64,000 nt of DNA from NCBI GenBank assembly GCA_003577315.1, contig QEVK01000008.1, positions 1-64,000 on the forward strand, written 5' to 3'. Shown piece after piece: positions 10,128-18,851 of this stretch. Position 1 is the first letter of the stretch, and every line of letters starts with the position of its first letter. The notes beneath the pieces are model-generated. The model did not search any database. It saw only the letters and a list, made by a program, of their open reading frames with translations, and was not told the origin of the DNA. This DNA is from Hyphomicrobiales bacterium (GTDB lineage: Bacteria; Pseudomonadota; Alphaproteobacteria; Rhizobiales; Rhizobiaceae). The translations under genes were made by a program, and so were the position numbers.

Positions 10128-11483
10128 ATGACCGTCATTCACGCCGAGACCGCGCTGCTGCCTCAGGGCCTGCGGCGCGACGTGCGGATCGTCCTTTCCG
10201 GCGGCGCCATCGACAGCGTCGAGGCGGGCGCGGCGGCGCAGGCGGGCGACGAGCGGCACCGCTTCGTGCTGCCTGCGATGCCCAACCTGCACAGCCACGC
10301 CTTCCAGCGCGCCATGGCCGGGCTTGCCGAGACGCGCGGGCGCGGCGAGGACAGTTTCTGGAGCTGGCGCACGGTGATGTACCGTTTCGCGCTGTCGATG
10401 ACGCCGGACCATGTCGAGGCCGTCGCCGCCCAGCTCTACATGGAGATGCTGGAGGCGGGCTTCGGCCGCGTCGGCGAGTTCCACTACCTGCACCACGACG
10501 CGGACGGCGGCGCCTATGCCGACCCGGCCGAGATGGCGGCGCGCATCGCCGCCGCAAGCGCGGAGGCCGGCATCGGCCTGACGCTGCTGCCGGTCTTCTA
10601 CGCCCATTCGGGCTTCGGCGCAGCCGCGCCCGCCGAGGGCCAGCGCCGCTTCATCCACGATCCCGACGGGTTTGCCCGGCTGATGCGGCGCGCGGGCGAG
10701 ATCGTGTCGAGCCTTCCCGGCGGCAGGCTCGGCATCGCGCCGCATTCGCTGCGCGCCGTCGCGCCGGACGAGCTGGCCGCGATCCTGCCGCTCGCCGGCG
10801 GCGGCCCGGTCCACATCCACGCCGCCGAGCAGGTCAGGGAGGTGGAGGACTGCCTCGCCTGGAGCGGGGCGCGGCCGGTCGAGTGGCTGCTGGAGAACGC
10901 GCCGGTCGACGCGCGCTGGTGCCTGATCCATGCCACGCACATGACCGGCAGGGAAAGCCGGGCGCTCGGCGCGAGCGGCGCGGTGGCGGGCCTGTGCCCG
11001 GTCACCGAGGCCAATCTCGGCGACGGCATCTTCGACGCGCCCACCTTCCTGGCCGCCGGCGGCCGCTTCGGCGTCGGCTCGGATTCCAACATCCGCATCG
11101 CGCTCGACGAGGAGCTGCGCACGCTCGAATACACGCAGCGGCTGTCGCGGCGCTCGCGCAACGTGGTGGCCGAGCCCGGCGGCTCGACCGGGCTTGCGCT
11201 GTTCAGCCATGCGCTCCAAGGCGGCGCGCAGGCGCTCGGCGTCCCGGCCGGCATCGCGGCGGGCGGGCCGGCGGACCTTGCCAGCCTCGACCTGTCGGCC
11301 GCGCCGTGGCTGCCGGCCGAACAGGCGCTCGACCATTTCGTCTTCGCCGGCGGCGTCGGCATCGACAGCGTCTGGGTCGGCGGCCGCAGGGAGGTGGAGG
11401 GCGGCCGCCACCGCCGGCGCGACGCCATCGCCGCGCGCTTCAATGCCGCCATGGCCGACCTGATCTCGCGCCAGCCGGGCTGA
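10128..11483 (+). CDS. hutF: Formimidoylglutamate deiminase
   Basis: A 451-residue amidohydrolase that hydrolyses N-formimidoyl-L-glutamate to N-formyl-L-glutamate and ammonia, the fourth step of the five-step route. Metal-site motifs visible are [21 protein letters not shown]-like [21 protein letters not shown] and [27 protein letters not shown] ribosome-binding site precedes the ATG at 10128. It is transcribed away from hutIHGUDC and likely shares the central HutC operator with them. Confidence 0.95.
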   Translation: MTVIHAETALLPQGLRRDVRIVLSGGAIDSVEAGAAAQAGDERHRFVLPAMPNLHSHAFQRAMAGLAETRGRGEDSFWSWRTVMYRFALSMTPDHVEAVAAQLYMEMLEAGFGRVGEFHYLHHDADGGAYADPAEMAARIAAASAEAGIGLTLLPVFYAHSGFGAAAPAEGQRRFIHDPDGFARLMRRAGEIVSSLPGGRLGIAPHSLRAVAPDELAAILPLAGGGPVHIHAAEQVREVEDCLAWSGARPVEWLLENAPVDARWCLIHATHMTGRESRALGASGAVAGLCPVTEANLGDGIFDAPTFLAAGGRFGVGSDSNIRIALDEELRTLEYTQRLSRRSRNVVAEPGGSTGLALFSHALQGGAQALGVPAGIAAGGPADLASLDLSAAPWLPAEQALDHFVFAGGVGIDSVWVGGRREVEGGRHRRRDAIAARFNAAMADLISRQPG

Positions 11484-11509
11484 TCCGCCCTCGCCGGCCA
11501 CGCCGGCGG

Positions 11510-11545
11510 GGAACCTTTCAACCGGGCCGACATCGAATATAGTCC
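11510..11545 (+). promoter_or_regulatory. Possible ECF-type promoter upstream of the sigma factor
   Basis: GGAACC at 11510-11515 followed 17 bases later by an AT-rich TCGAATATAG resembles the GGAAC-type -35 elements recognised by many ECF sigma factors. It lies just upstream of a sigma-factor gene and may allow self-activation. This is pattern resemblance only. Confidence 0.3.
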
Positions 11546-11561
11546 CACGAGGAGCAATTCG

Positions 11562-12254
11562 ATGTCCGCTTCACCGCGCTTGCAGGCGCATGCCGACCGC
11601 CAGTCGGAAGCCGATCTCGTCCGGCGCGCGGCGCTGCGCGAGCCCGCCGCCGTCCGGCAGATCATCAAGACCCACAACCAGCGCCTCTACCGGCTGGTGC
11701 GGGCCGTCGTCCCCGGCGACGCCGATGCCGAGGACGTGCTTCAGGAGGCCTATCTGCGCGCCTTCGCCAACCTTGCCGGCTTTCGCGGCGACTCCTCCCT
11801 TTCCACCTGGCTTTCCCGCATCGCGCTCAACGAGGCTTTCGCACGCATGCGCGCGCAACGAAGGCTGAAGCGCGCCGCGCCGGCCGCCCCGCAGGCGGGC
11901 GACGCCCACGTCATCCCCTTCCCGCTCGCCCCCGCCACCGACGACCCGGAACGCACCATGGCCCAGCGACAGATCCTCCGCCTCGTCGAGCAGGCGACAG
12001 ACGAGCTTCCCGAGCCCTTCCGCGTCGTTTTCGTGGCGCGGGTCGTCGAGGGGCTGGGCGTGGAGGAAACGGCGGCGCTGCTCGACCTGCCGCCGGCGAC
12101 GGTGAAGACGCGCCTTCACCGCGCCCGCAGGCTGGTCAAGGCCCGGCTGGAGGAGCAGATCGGGCCGGTGCTGGTCGACGCCTTCCCCTTCGCCGGCGCG
12201 CGCTGCGAGCGCCTGACCGCGGCGGTCCTCGCCCGGCTCGGACTCTCGCGATAG
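11562..12254 (+). CDS. ECF-family RNA polymerase sigma factor
   Basis: A 230-residue sigma-70 family factor with only regions 2 and 4. Region 2 is at about residues 30-100 ([20 protein letters not shown], then [12 protein letters not shown]) and region 4 at about 145-200 ([24 protein letters not shown], then [14 protein letters not shown]). A variable linker of about 45 residues separates them, and there is a short C-terminal extension with a Cys. A GAGGAGC site precedes the ATG. No anti-sigma factor is adjacent. The next genes in the same direction encode a periplasmic DUF4142 protein and a cupredoxin, which are its likely targets. Confidence 0.9.
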   Translation: MSASPRLQAHADRQSEADLVRRAALREPAAVRQIIKTHNQRLYRLVRAVVPGDADAEDVLQEAYLRAFANLAGFRGDSSLSTWLSRIALNEAFARMRAQRRLKRAAPAAPQAGDAHVIPFPLAPATDDPERTMAQRQILRLVEQATDELPEPFRVVFVARVVEGLGVEETAALLDLPPATVKTRLHRARRLVKARLEEQIGPVLVDAFPFAGARCERLTAAVLARLGLSR

Positions 12255-12349
12255 CCGGCGAGCCGGCGGGAACCGCCGCCGCCATCCGGCATCCAATGAA
12301 GCGTTGGACACAAGAGGCGCCGGCGGCCTGCCGGCGCGAAGGAGACGCC

Positions 12350-12874
12350 ATGAAAACCACCCTGATCGCCGCGCTCGGCGCGGCCTGCCTCGCCCTGACC
12401 GCTCCGCTCGCCGGGGCCCAGGACAAGCTCACCGATCCGCAGATCGCCCACATCGCCTACAGCGCCGGCGCCATCGACATCGAGGCGGCGAAGCTGGCGC
12501 TGGCCAGGACGAAGAACGAGGCCGTCGCCGCGTTCGCGCAGTCGATGCAGGACGACCACGAGGCGGTGAACGCGCAGGCGCTGGCGCTGGTCGAGAAGCT
12601 GAAGGTGACGCCCGAGGACAACGCCACCAGCCAGGCGCTGGCGAAGGCGGCGCAGGAGAAGCGCGAGGCTCTCGCCAGGCTCGACGGCGCGGCCTTCGAC
12701 AAGGCCTATATCGAGAACGAGGTCGCCTTCCACAAGCAGGTCAACGACGCGCTGGAGACGCTGCTGATCCCCTCGGCGCAGAACCCCGAGCTGAAGAGCC
12801 TGCTCGAGACCGGCCTCAAGCTGTTCCAGGGCCACCAGCAGCACGCCGAGCACGTGGAGGCGAGCCTGAAATGA
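12350..12874 (+). CDS. Secreted DUF4142 family protein
   Basis: A 174-residue protein with a clear Sec signal peptide (MKTTLIAALGAACLALTAPLAGA) and a mostly helical DUF4142 domain: DPQIAHIAYSAGAIDIEAAKLAL, FAQSMQDDHEAVNAQAL and the later KAYIENEVAFHKQVNDAL are typical. These proteins form ferritin-like four-helix bundles outside the cytoplasm; their biochemical role is not established. The ATG at 12350 with GAAGGAGA upstream is preferred to the one at 12296. Its stop overlaps the start of the next gene as ATGA, so the two are coupled. Confidence 0.85.
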   Translation: MKTTLIAALGAACLALTAPLAGAQDKLTDPQIAHIAYSAGAIDIEAAKLALARTKNEAVAAFAQSMQDDHEAVNAQALALVEKLKVTPEDNATSQALAKAAQEKREALARLDGAAFDKAYIENEVAFHKQVNDALETLLIPSAQNPELKSLLETGLKLFQGHQQHAEHVEASLK

Positions 12875-13203
12875 CGCCGTTCCTGATCAACCGGCGGCAG
12901 GTCCTGGCCTCGGGCGCGGCGATCCTGGCCGGCGGCGCCGCGGCCCGCGCGCATGACGGCACCGTCCATGTGACGATCGACAGGCTGGCCTTCATGCCGG
13001 CCGCGATCGAGGTCAGGGCCGGCGAGACGATCGAGTGGACCAACAGGGACGCCTTCGCCCACACCGCGACCGTGCGGGGCGGCTGGGAGGTGACGATCCC
13101 GCCCGGCGGCACGGCGACCCGGGTGGCCGAGGCCGGCGACGACGTCGAGTATTACTGCCGCTTCCACCCCAACATGAAGGGGCGGATCACCATCGTCCCG
13201 TAG
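12871..13203 (+). CDS. Cupredoxin-domain protein with Tat-like signal
   Basis: A 110-residue plastocyanin/azurin-like protein. It starts MTPFLINRRQVLASGAAILAGG, a twin-arginine type signal. The mature domain has the cupredoxin copper ligands: a His in DAFAHTA and the Cys, His and Met of YYCRFHPNMKG. It overlaps the DUF4142 gene by four bases. Small secreted cupredoxins carry electrons or buffer copper; pairing with an ECF sigma factor suggests an envelope stress or copper response, which is an inference. Confidence 0.88.
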   Translation: MTPFLINRRQVLASGAAILAGGAAARAHDGTVHVTIDRLAFMPAAIEVRAGETIEWTNRDAFAHTATVRGGWEVTIPPGGTATRVAEAGDDVEYYCRFHPNMKGRITIVP

Positions 13204-13403
13204 GATCGGACGGACGGGGCGGCGGCTTCCCCCGCCGCCCCGCCCGAGCCGCGCAACATTCATCCGCATCCGCCGCGCATGCGCGCAACGGCCGTCCCGC
13301 AGCCGGCGCGCGCGGGGTACGGCTTGCCTTCTTCCCCGGCGCGAACGCCGCCAGACTGGGAAAACCGTCAAGGTTCCACCCGTCATCAGCCGAGGAAGCA
13401 ACG

Positions 13404-13928
13404 ATGCCGTTCAAGTTCAAGGATGCGTTCGACACCACCAACGCCGCGCTCGCGGCCGAGCCGGACAGGGCGCAGGCGACGTTTACCGCCCGCTCCCGCC
13501 TCGGCGACGGCGTCGACAGCCGCGTCGCCGTCCGCCAGTTCGACGTCGCCGTCGACGAGCCGCAGGCCCTCGGCGGCACCGACACCGCGCCCAACCCGGT
13601 CGAATACATCCTCGCCGCGCTCGGCTCGTGCCAGGAGATCACCTACCGCCTCTATGCCGATGCGCTCGGCATCCCGGTGAACGGCGTCTCGGTGCGGCTC
13701 GACGGCACCGTCGACCTTCGCGGCCTGTTCAACGTCGACAAGTCGGTGCGCCCCGGCTTCCAGAACATCGTCGCCGAGGTGACCATCGACAGCCCGGCCC
13801 CGGATCGCGACCTCGACCGGCTGAAGCGCATCGTCGACAGCCATTGCCCGGTGCTCGATATCCTGCAGAACCCGACGCCGGTGCGGCTCGAGCTGCGCCG
13901 GGCGGAAGCCGCGGTGGCCGCCGAGTAG
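13404..13928 (+). CDS. OsmC family peroxide-detoxifying protein
   Basis: A 174-residue OsmC/Ohr-superfamily protein. The two redox-active cysteines are visible in ALGSCQEITYRL and in DSHCPVLDIL, at the spacing expected for this thiol peroxidase fold. The start at 13404 follows a GAGGAAG site. It is 200 bp beyond the cupredoxin gene and on the same strand; whether it belongs to the ECF regulon is unknown. Confidence 0.88.
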   Translation: MPFKFKDAFDTTNAALAAEPDRAQATFTARSRLGDGVDSRVAVRQFDVAVDEPQALGGTDTAPNPVEYILAALGSCQEITYRLYADALGIPVNGVSVRLDGTVDLRGLFNVDKSVRPGFQNIVAEVTIDSPAPDRDLDRLKRIVDSHCPVLDILQNPTPVRLELRRAEAAVAAE

Positions 13929-14067
13929 CGGCATCATGTCGCCCGCCGGCGTGGGTCCGGCGGGCGGATTTGACAAACGCGCCCGTATGGCCGACACACG
14001 GGCCATGATCGCATTCTCCTTTGCCCGCTTCGCAAACCGCAAAGGCAGCCTCAAAATAGGCTGATCG

Positions 14068-14106
14068 CCTGGTGCCCCTACCTGCGAGAGCAAGAGCGGC
14101 ACCAGG
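14068..14106. terminator. Inverted repeat downstream of the OsmC gene
   Basis: CCTGGTGCC at 14068-14076 pairs perfectly with GGCACCAGG at 14098-14106 across a 21-nt spacer. It lies in the 289-bp gap after the OsmC gene. There is no T-run, so it may be a Rho-independent-like stem of low efficiency or a protein-binding palindrome. Nothing else is evident in the gap. Confidence 0.3.
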
Positions 14107-14217
14107 ATAGACCCTCCCCCGATCCGCCATACCGATCTGCCACGCCACCGGCAGCCGATGCGCCGCCGCGCCCCGTTGCGCGCCCCTCGCCTGCCGCGAT
14201 CGAGAAGGACTGCGCAA

Positions 14218-14424
14218 GTGAGCTTCAAATACAGCTACACCTTTCCCATCAGCGGCCCGAACAAGCTGCCGCGCTTCAGCCAGTGGGCGGCCGAGCACGC
14301 GCCCGGCATCGAGTTCTCGCTGCCGCCGCAGGTGCCGGTCAAAAGCACGTCGCTGACGATCCGCCTCAGGTCCGCCGAGGATCGCGAAACGCTGTCGGCC
14401 AAGCTGGCCGCGGCGAAGCTCTAG
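14218..14424 (+). CDS. Small hypothetical protein, 68 residues
   Basis: A short frame starting at GTG with GAAGGA eight bases upstream, coding VSFKYSYTFPISGPNKLPRF and ending KLAAAKL. It is soluble, with no signal peptide or membrane segment. I do not recognise the family. The regular amphipathic composition and a good ribosome-binding site argue that it is translated. Confidence 0.5.
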   Translation: MSFKYSYTFPISGPNKLPRFSQWAAEHAPGIEFSLPPQVPVKSTSLTIRLRSAEDRETLSAKLAAAKL

Positions 14425-14487
14425 GTTGTGCGCCGGTGCCGGGCCGCCCGCCCGTCGCCGGCCCCTTTTGAACAGGAGACAATCGCC

Positions 14488-14670
14488 GTGTCGTCGTCGC
14501 GGACCTGTCCGTCGTGCGGCTGCCGCACCTCGGCCGACGCCATCTGCCACTGGTGCCGGCGGCCGCCGGCCGCCCACGCCTCGGTTCCCGAGCATCTCTT
14601 CGCGCCTCCCGCCGGAGAAGCGGGGAGGAACGTCGCTGCGGGCCGGACGCCGGAGCCCTTCCGGCCCTGA
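14488..14670 (+). CDS. Small zinc-ribbon-like protein, 60 residues
   Basis: A GTG-initiated frame with AGGAG eight to nine bases upstream. The N-terminal third holds CPSCGCRTSADAICHWCRR, two CxxC pairs spaced as in minimal zinc ribbons, and the rest is low in predicted structure. It lies 63 bp after the 68-residue gene on the same strand and is followed by a strong hairpin. Function is unknown; nucleic-acid or protein binding through zinc is plausible. Confidence 0.45.
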   Translation: MSSSRTCPSCGCRTSADAICHWCRRPPAAHASVPEHLFAPPAGEAGRNVAAGRTPEPFRP

Positions 14671-14687
14671 CACATCGGGAAGCCGCC

Positions 14688-14722
14688 GGAAGCCGCCGTG
14701 ACCCGGCGGGCCGGCGGCTTCC
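14688..14722 (+). terminator. Strong stem-loop after the zinc-ribbon gene
   Basis: GGAAGCCGCCG at 14688-14698 pairs with CGGCGGCTTCC at 14712-14722. It follows the stop codon by 17 bases. The T-run is weak, so termination may be only partial. Confidence 0.5.
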
Positions 14723-14812
14723 TTCGCACGGCCAGGACGGAGCCGTGCTCACGAGGAATGATCCTCGTTTTTCAACGAGTTGCCGGCTTCAATGAATGTG
14801 ACGGAAGAGAAC

Positions 14813-14888
14813 TGGAGCGGGTGAAGGGAATCGAACCCTCGTCGTAAGCTTGGGAAGCTTCTGCTCTACCATTGAGCTACACCCGCGA
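14813..14888 (-). tRNA. tRNA-Gly (anticodon CCC)
   Basis: On the minus strand it reads GCGGGTGTAGCTCAATGG at the 5' end, with loop TTCCCAA giving anticodon CCC, T-arm GGGTTCGATTCCC, and acceptor CACCCGC followed by T and an encoded CCA. The 76-nt length is standard. It reads GGG glycine codons. Confidence 0.95.
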
Positions 14889-15057
14889 CCGCGCATTTCA
14901 TCCGACAAGCCGGCCCCCCGTGTCAAGCGCTTATCGGAAGGCCGTCATGCGCAGGCGGCCATGCTCAGGCGGTCATGCGCCCGCCCGCGCGGCGCGCTTG
15001 CGTTCGTCCGCCGCGCCGCTAGATTGGCGAAGGCGACGTCACAAGGGGGGGGTATCG

Positions 15058-16233
15058 ATGCCGCGTTTCCTCAAGACAGCATTGTCCGTCCTCGCGTTTG
15101 TCGCAGTCATCGGGGCGCTGTTCTTCTTCCTGGCGCTGTCGCCTCTCGTCGACGACGCCTTCAATCCCGTCGCAGAGAAGCCGCCCTACACCGTTTCCGA
15201 GCGCGCCGCGGCGCTGCACAAGACGCTGACCGTCGCCGACCTGCACGCGGATTCGCTGCTGTTCGGGCGCGACCTCAACCGCAAGAGCGACTATGCGCAG
15301 GTCGACATTCCCCGCCTCATCGAGGGCAACGTCGCGTTGCAGGTGTTCTCCGTGGTCTCCAAGACGCCGCGCGGGCTCAACATCGAGGAAAACAGCGCCG
15401 ACACCGACAGCATCACGCTCGTCGCCGTCGCCGGGCGCTGGCCGGTCGCGACCTGGACCAGCCTGAAGGCGCGCGCGCTCTATCAGGCCGGGCGGCTGAA
15501 GCGGTTCGCCGCCGAATCGGGCGGCAGGTTCACCGTGATCGAGACGCGGCGCGACCTTGCCGCCTTTCTCGAGCGCCGCAAGTCCGACCCCGCCATCACC
15601 GCCGGCCTCCTGGCGCTCGAGGGCGCGCAGGTGCTGGAAGGCGACCCGGCCAACGTCGCCGTGCTGTTCGACGCCGGATACCGCATGATGGCGCCGACCC
15701 ATTTCTTCGACAACGAGATGGCGGGCTCCGCCCACGGCATCGAGAAGGGCGGCCTGACGGAAGCCGGCCGCCAGATGATCCGCGCCATGGAGGAGCGGCG
15801 CATGATCGTCGACATCGCCCACGGCTCGGTGGCGCAGATCGACGAGGTCCTCGACATGGCGACGCGGCCGGTGGTGGTGTCGCATACCGGCGTGCGCGGC
15901 ACCTGCGACAACAACCGCAACCTGGGCGACGACCAGTTGCGCCGCATCGCCGAAAATGGCGGCCTCGTCGGCATCGGCTTCTGGGAAACGGCGACCTGCG
16001 GCACCGACGCGGCGGCGACCGCCCTGGCGCAGAAATACGTCGCCGACCTGATCGGCGTGCAGCATGTCGGCAACGGCTCGGACTTCGACGGCGTGGTGAA
16101 GACGCCCTTCGAAGTGTCGGGGATGGCCAGGCTGACCGAGGCGCTGATCGAGACCGGCATGGCCGACGCCGACATCGGCGCGGTGATGGGCGGCAACCAG
16201 ATCCGCTTCCTCATGGAGAACCTGCCGGAGTGA
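15058..16233 (+). CDS. Membrane-anchored dipeptidase (peptidase family M19)
   Basis: A 391-residue renal-dipeptidase-like zinc hydrolase. A single N-terminal membrane anchor covers about residues 7-29. Zinc-site motifs are DLHADSLLF (HxD), the LLALEGAQ segment with the bridging Glu, DIAHGS, VVSHTGVRG and the late GNGSDFDGV. The substrate is probably a dipeptide, possibly with a D-residue or a beta-lactam-like bond, acting outside the cytoplasm. A G-rich GGGGGGGG sits 6 bases before the ATG. Monocistronic between tRNA-Gly and convergent dcd. Confidence 0.88.
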   Translation: MPRFLKTALSVLAFVAVIGALFFFLALSPLVDDAFNPVAEKPPYTVSERAAALHKTLTVADLHADSLLFGRDLNRKSDYAQVDIPRLIEGNVALQVFSVVSKTPRGLNIEENSADTDSITLVAVAGRWPVATWTSLKARALYQAGRLKRFAAESGGRFTVIETRRDLAAFLERRKSDPAITAGLLALEGAQVLEGDPANVAVLFDAGYRMMAPTHFFDNEMAGSAHGIEKGGLTEAGRQMIRAMEERRMIVDIAHGSVAQIDEVLDMATRPVVVSHTGVRGTCDNNRNLGDDQLRRIAENGGLVGIGFWETATCGTDAAATALAQKYVADLIGVQHVGNGSDFDGVVKTPFEVSGMARLTEALIETGMADADIGAVMGGNQIRFLMENLPE

Positions 16234-16264
16234 CGTCCGGCCGGCGGCGCTGGCCGACCCGCCC

Positions 16265-17356
16265 TCACAGGCTGCGGAAGTGCTTCGACAGCTTCAACCC
16301 TTGCGCCTGGTAGTTGGACTTCATGTCGGCGCCGTAGAGCCTGTCCGGCCTTGCCAGCATGTGCTCGTAGACGAGGCGGCCGACGATCTGTCCGTGCTCG
16401 AGGATGAAGGGCACCTCGTGGCTGCGCACCTCGAGCACCGCCCTGCTGCCGGTGCCTCCGGCCGCCGAATGGCCGAAGCCGGGATCGAAGAAGCCGGCAT
16501 AGTGGACGCGGAACTCGCCGACCAGCGGATCGAACGGCGTCATCTCGGCGGCGTGGCCGGGCGGCACGTGCACGGCTTCGCGGCCGACGAGGATGTAGAA
16601 CTCGTCGGGGTCGAGGATCAGCTCGTGCCGCCCGCGCGAATAGAGCGGCTCCCAGAAGTCGTAGACGTCCTGCGCCGCGCGCCTGTCGACGTCGATCACG
16701 GCCGTATGGTGCTTGGCGCGGTAGCCGATCAGCCCCTCGGCGTTGCCGGTCAGGTCGATGGAGAGCGCGATGCCGCCGCCCGAGATGTTGGGCTCCTGCG
16801 AGGCCACCAGCGTCTCGGCGGCGTGGAGGGCGCGCAGCTCCGGCTCCGACAGAAGCGCGTGGCCCTTGCGGAACCTGATCTGCGACAGGCGCGAGCCGGC
16901 GCGCACCACGATGGGGAAGGTGCGCGGGCTGACCTCCATGAACAGCGGCCCGGCATAGCCGGCCGGGATCTTGTCGAATTCCTGGGCGTGGTCGGCCATG
17001 ACGCGGGTGAAGATGTCGAGCCGGCCGGTCGAGCTCTTCGGGTTGGCCGAGGCCGAGACGTCGGCCGGCAGCGCCAGCCGCTCCTGCAACGGCACGACAT
17101 AGACGCAGCCCGTCTCCAGCACCGCGCCGGCGCTCAGGTCGATCTCGTGCAGCTTCAGCCGGTCGAGCTTGGCGGCGACCGTGCTCGCCGGCCCCGGCAG
17201 GAAGCTGGCGCGCACCCGGTAGGCGGTGGCGCCGAGCCGCAGGTCCAGGCTCGCCGGCTGGATCTGGTCGGCGTCGAGCGCGCGGTCGGCGGCAAGCGCG
17301 CCCGCGGCGAACAGGCCGGCAATGTCGCGGTCCGGCAGAATGCCCGTCGTGCGCAC
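16265..17356 (-). CDS. dcd: 2'-deoxycytidine 5'-triphosphate deaminase (double-length)
   Basis: A 363-residue protein of the alphaproteobacterial DCD family, about twice the length of the E. coli enzyme. It makes dUTP from dCTP. The N-terminal half has IQPASLDLRLG and ASANPKSSTGRLDIFTRVMAD; the C-terminal half has the active-site-like AGFFDPGFGH and AVLEVRSHEVPF. A weaker echo of that region, KIPAGYAGPLFMEVSPRTFP, lies in the N-terminal half, which indicates an internal duplication of the dUTPase fold. A GTG start at 17356 with GGGAGGGAG just upstream is preferred to an ATG ten codons earlier. Convergent with the M19 gene. Confidence 0.9.
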   Translation of the reverse strand: MRTTGILPDRDIAGLFAAGALAADRALDADQIQPASLDLRLGATAYRVRASFLPGPASTVAAKLDRLKLHEIDLSAGAVLETGCVYVVPLQERLALPADVSASANPKSSTGRLDIFTRVMADHAQEFDKIPAGYAGPLFMEVSPRTFPIVVRAGSRLSQIRFRKGHALLSEPELRALHAAETLVASQEPNISGGGIALSIDLTGNAEGLIGYRAKHHTAVIDVDRRAAQDVYDFWEPLYSRGRHELILDPDEFYILVGREAVHVPPGHAAEMTPFDPLVGEFRVHYAGFFDPGFGHSAAGGTGSRAVLEVRSHEVPFILEHGQIVGRLVYEHMLARPDRLYGADMKSNYQAQGLKLSKHFRSL

Positions 17357-17445
17357 CGTCTCCCTCCCTGGTGACCCAGCGGGCACCGAGGTTTACTGTT
17401 CGCCGCGATTGACGCAAGCCGGAGGCAGGCGTAAAGGACCGTTAT

Positions 17446-17500
17446 CCCGTGGTGATTTGCCGGTCGGCTTGCAGCCACGTTAAACAAGTCGCTAAAGGGA
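17446..17500 (+). promoter_or_regulatory. SAM-II riboswitch
   Basis: The leader of metZ matches the SAM-II fold. Stem P1 is CGTGG (17448-17452) with CCACG (17475-17479). A pseudoknot pairs GATTTG (17454-17459) with CAAGTC (17485-17490), with one G-U pair. The conserved TTAAA after the first stem and the GCTAAAG at its 3' end are both present. SAM-II is known to sit upstream of methionine genes in alphaproteobacteria and to switch them off when S-adenosylmethionine is abundant. Confidence 0.9.
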
Positions 17501-17510
17501 CCGAAAGGAA

Positions 17511-17542
17511 ACCGGCGTGCGACTTGCGCGGCCGGTTTTTTT
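17511..17542 (+). terminator. Intrinsic terminator between the SAM-II aptamer and metZ
   Basis: ACCGGC at 17511-17516 pairs with GCCGGT at 17531-17536, with an extra inner GC-rich pairing, followed by eight T residues. Its position 10 bases after the aptamer and 18 bases before metZ suggests that SAM binding acts through transcription termination. Confidence 0.85.
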
Positions 17543-17559
17543 GTGTCTGGAGCAGAGCG

Positions 17560-18753
17560 ATGACGAGCGAAGACAAGCGCAACTGGAAACCCGCCACGGC
17601 AATGGTCCATGCCGGCACCATGCGCTCCGGCTTCGGCGAGACCTCCGAGGCGCTCTACCTGACGCAAGGCTATGTCTACGACACGGCCGAGGGCGCGGAA
17701 GCCCGCTTCAAGGGCGAGGAGCCGGGCTTCATCTATTCGCGCTACGCCAACCCGACGGTCGCCATGTTCGAGGCCCGCATGTGCGAGCTGGAAGGCGCCG
17801 AGGAGGCGCGCGCCACGGCCTCGGGCATGGCGGCGGTGGCGGCGGCGCTGCTGTGCAGCGTCAAGGCGGGCGACCACATCGTGGCGGCGCGCGCGCTGTT
17901 CGGCTCCTGCCGCTGGGTGGTCGAGACGCTGATGCCGCGCTACGGCATCGAGGCGACGCTGGTCGACGGCCGCGACCTCGGCGAATGGAAGGCGGCGATG
18001 CGCCCGACCACGAAGCTCCTGTTCCTCGAAAGCCCGACCAACCCGACGCTGGAGGTGGTGGACATCGCGGCGGTGGCGGAAATCGCCAACGAGGCCGGCG
18101 CGCGGCTCGTCGTCGACAACGTGTTCGCCACGCCGATGCAGCAGAAGCCGCTCGCGCTCGGCGCGCATGTCGTGGTCTATTCGGCGACCAAGCACATAGA
18201 CGGCCAGGGCCGGTGCCTGGGCGGCGTCGTGCTGTCCGACAGGAAGTGGATCGACGAGGAGTTCCACGACTATTTCCGCCACACCGGGCCGTCGCTGTCG
18301 CCCTTCAACGCCTGGACGCTGCTCAAGGGGCTGGAGACGCTGCCGCTGCGCGTGACGCAGCAGACGCGGAGCGCGGCCCGCATCGCCGATCATCTGGCCG
18401 GCCACAGCGCGGTGGCGCGCGTCATCTATCCCGGCCGCAAGGACCATCCCCAGGCCGACATCGTGGCGAGGCAGATGAGCGGCGGCTCGACGCTGATCTG
18501 CTTCGACGTCAAGGGTGGCAAGGAAGGCGCCTTCGCCTTCCTCAACGCGCTCGACATCGTCAAGATCTCCAACAATCTCGGCGACGCCAAGAGCCTCGTC
18601 ACCCACCCGGCGACGACCACGCACAAGAACCTGACCGACGAGGCGCGCGAGGCGGTCGGCATCGGCGGCGGCACGCTGCGGCTTTCGGTCGGGCTGGAGG
18701 ATGCCGACGACCTGATCGACGACATCGACCGGGCGCTGGCGAAGGCGGGCTGA
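17560..18753 (+). CDS. metZ: O-succinylhomoserine sulfhydrylase
   Basis: A 397-residue PLP enzyme of the Cys/Met metabolism family. The PLP lysine is in VVYSATKHIDGQGRCLGG; substrate-binding blocks IYSRYANPTVAMFE and SPTNPTLEVVDI are intact, and the C-terminal RLSVGLEDADDLIDD is typical. It condenses O-succinylhomoserine (or the acetyl ester) with sulfide to homocysteine. The start at 17560 with GGAGCAGAG upstream matches the family N-terminus. The SAM-II riboswitch and terminator in the leader support the methionine role over cystathionine gamma-synthase. Confidence 0.93.
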   Translation: MTSEDKRNWKPATAMVHAGTMRSGFGETSEALYLTQGYVYDTAEGAEARFKGEEPGFIYSRYANPTVAMFEARMCELEGAEEARATASGMAAVAAALLCSVKAGDHIVAARALFGSCRWVVETLMPRYGIEATLVDGRDLGEWKAAMRPTTKLLFLESPTNPTLEVVDIAAVAEIANEAGARLVVDNVFATPMQQKPLALGAHVVVYSATKHIDGQGRCLGGVVLSDRKWIDEEFHDYFRHTGPSLSPFNAWTLLKGLETLPLRVTQQTRSAARIADHLAGHSAVARVIYPGRKDHPQADIVARQMSGGSTLICFDVKGGKEGAFAFLNALDIVKISNNLGDAKSLVTHPATTTHKNLTDEAREAVGIGGGTLRLSVGLEDADDLIDDIDRALAKAG

Positions 18754-18851
18754 CGGGAACGCAACGGCGGCGCGGCGGCCACATTTCCGCCATGCCGCCT
18801 TGACCTTCTGGTGGCGGGCGGCGCGCTGGCCGCCTGCGAAGAGCCGGCATC

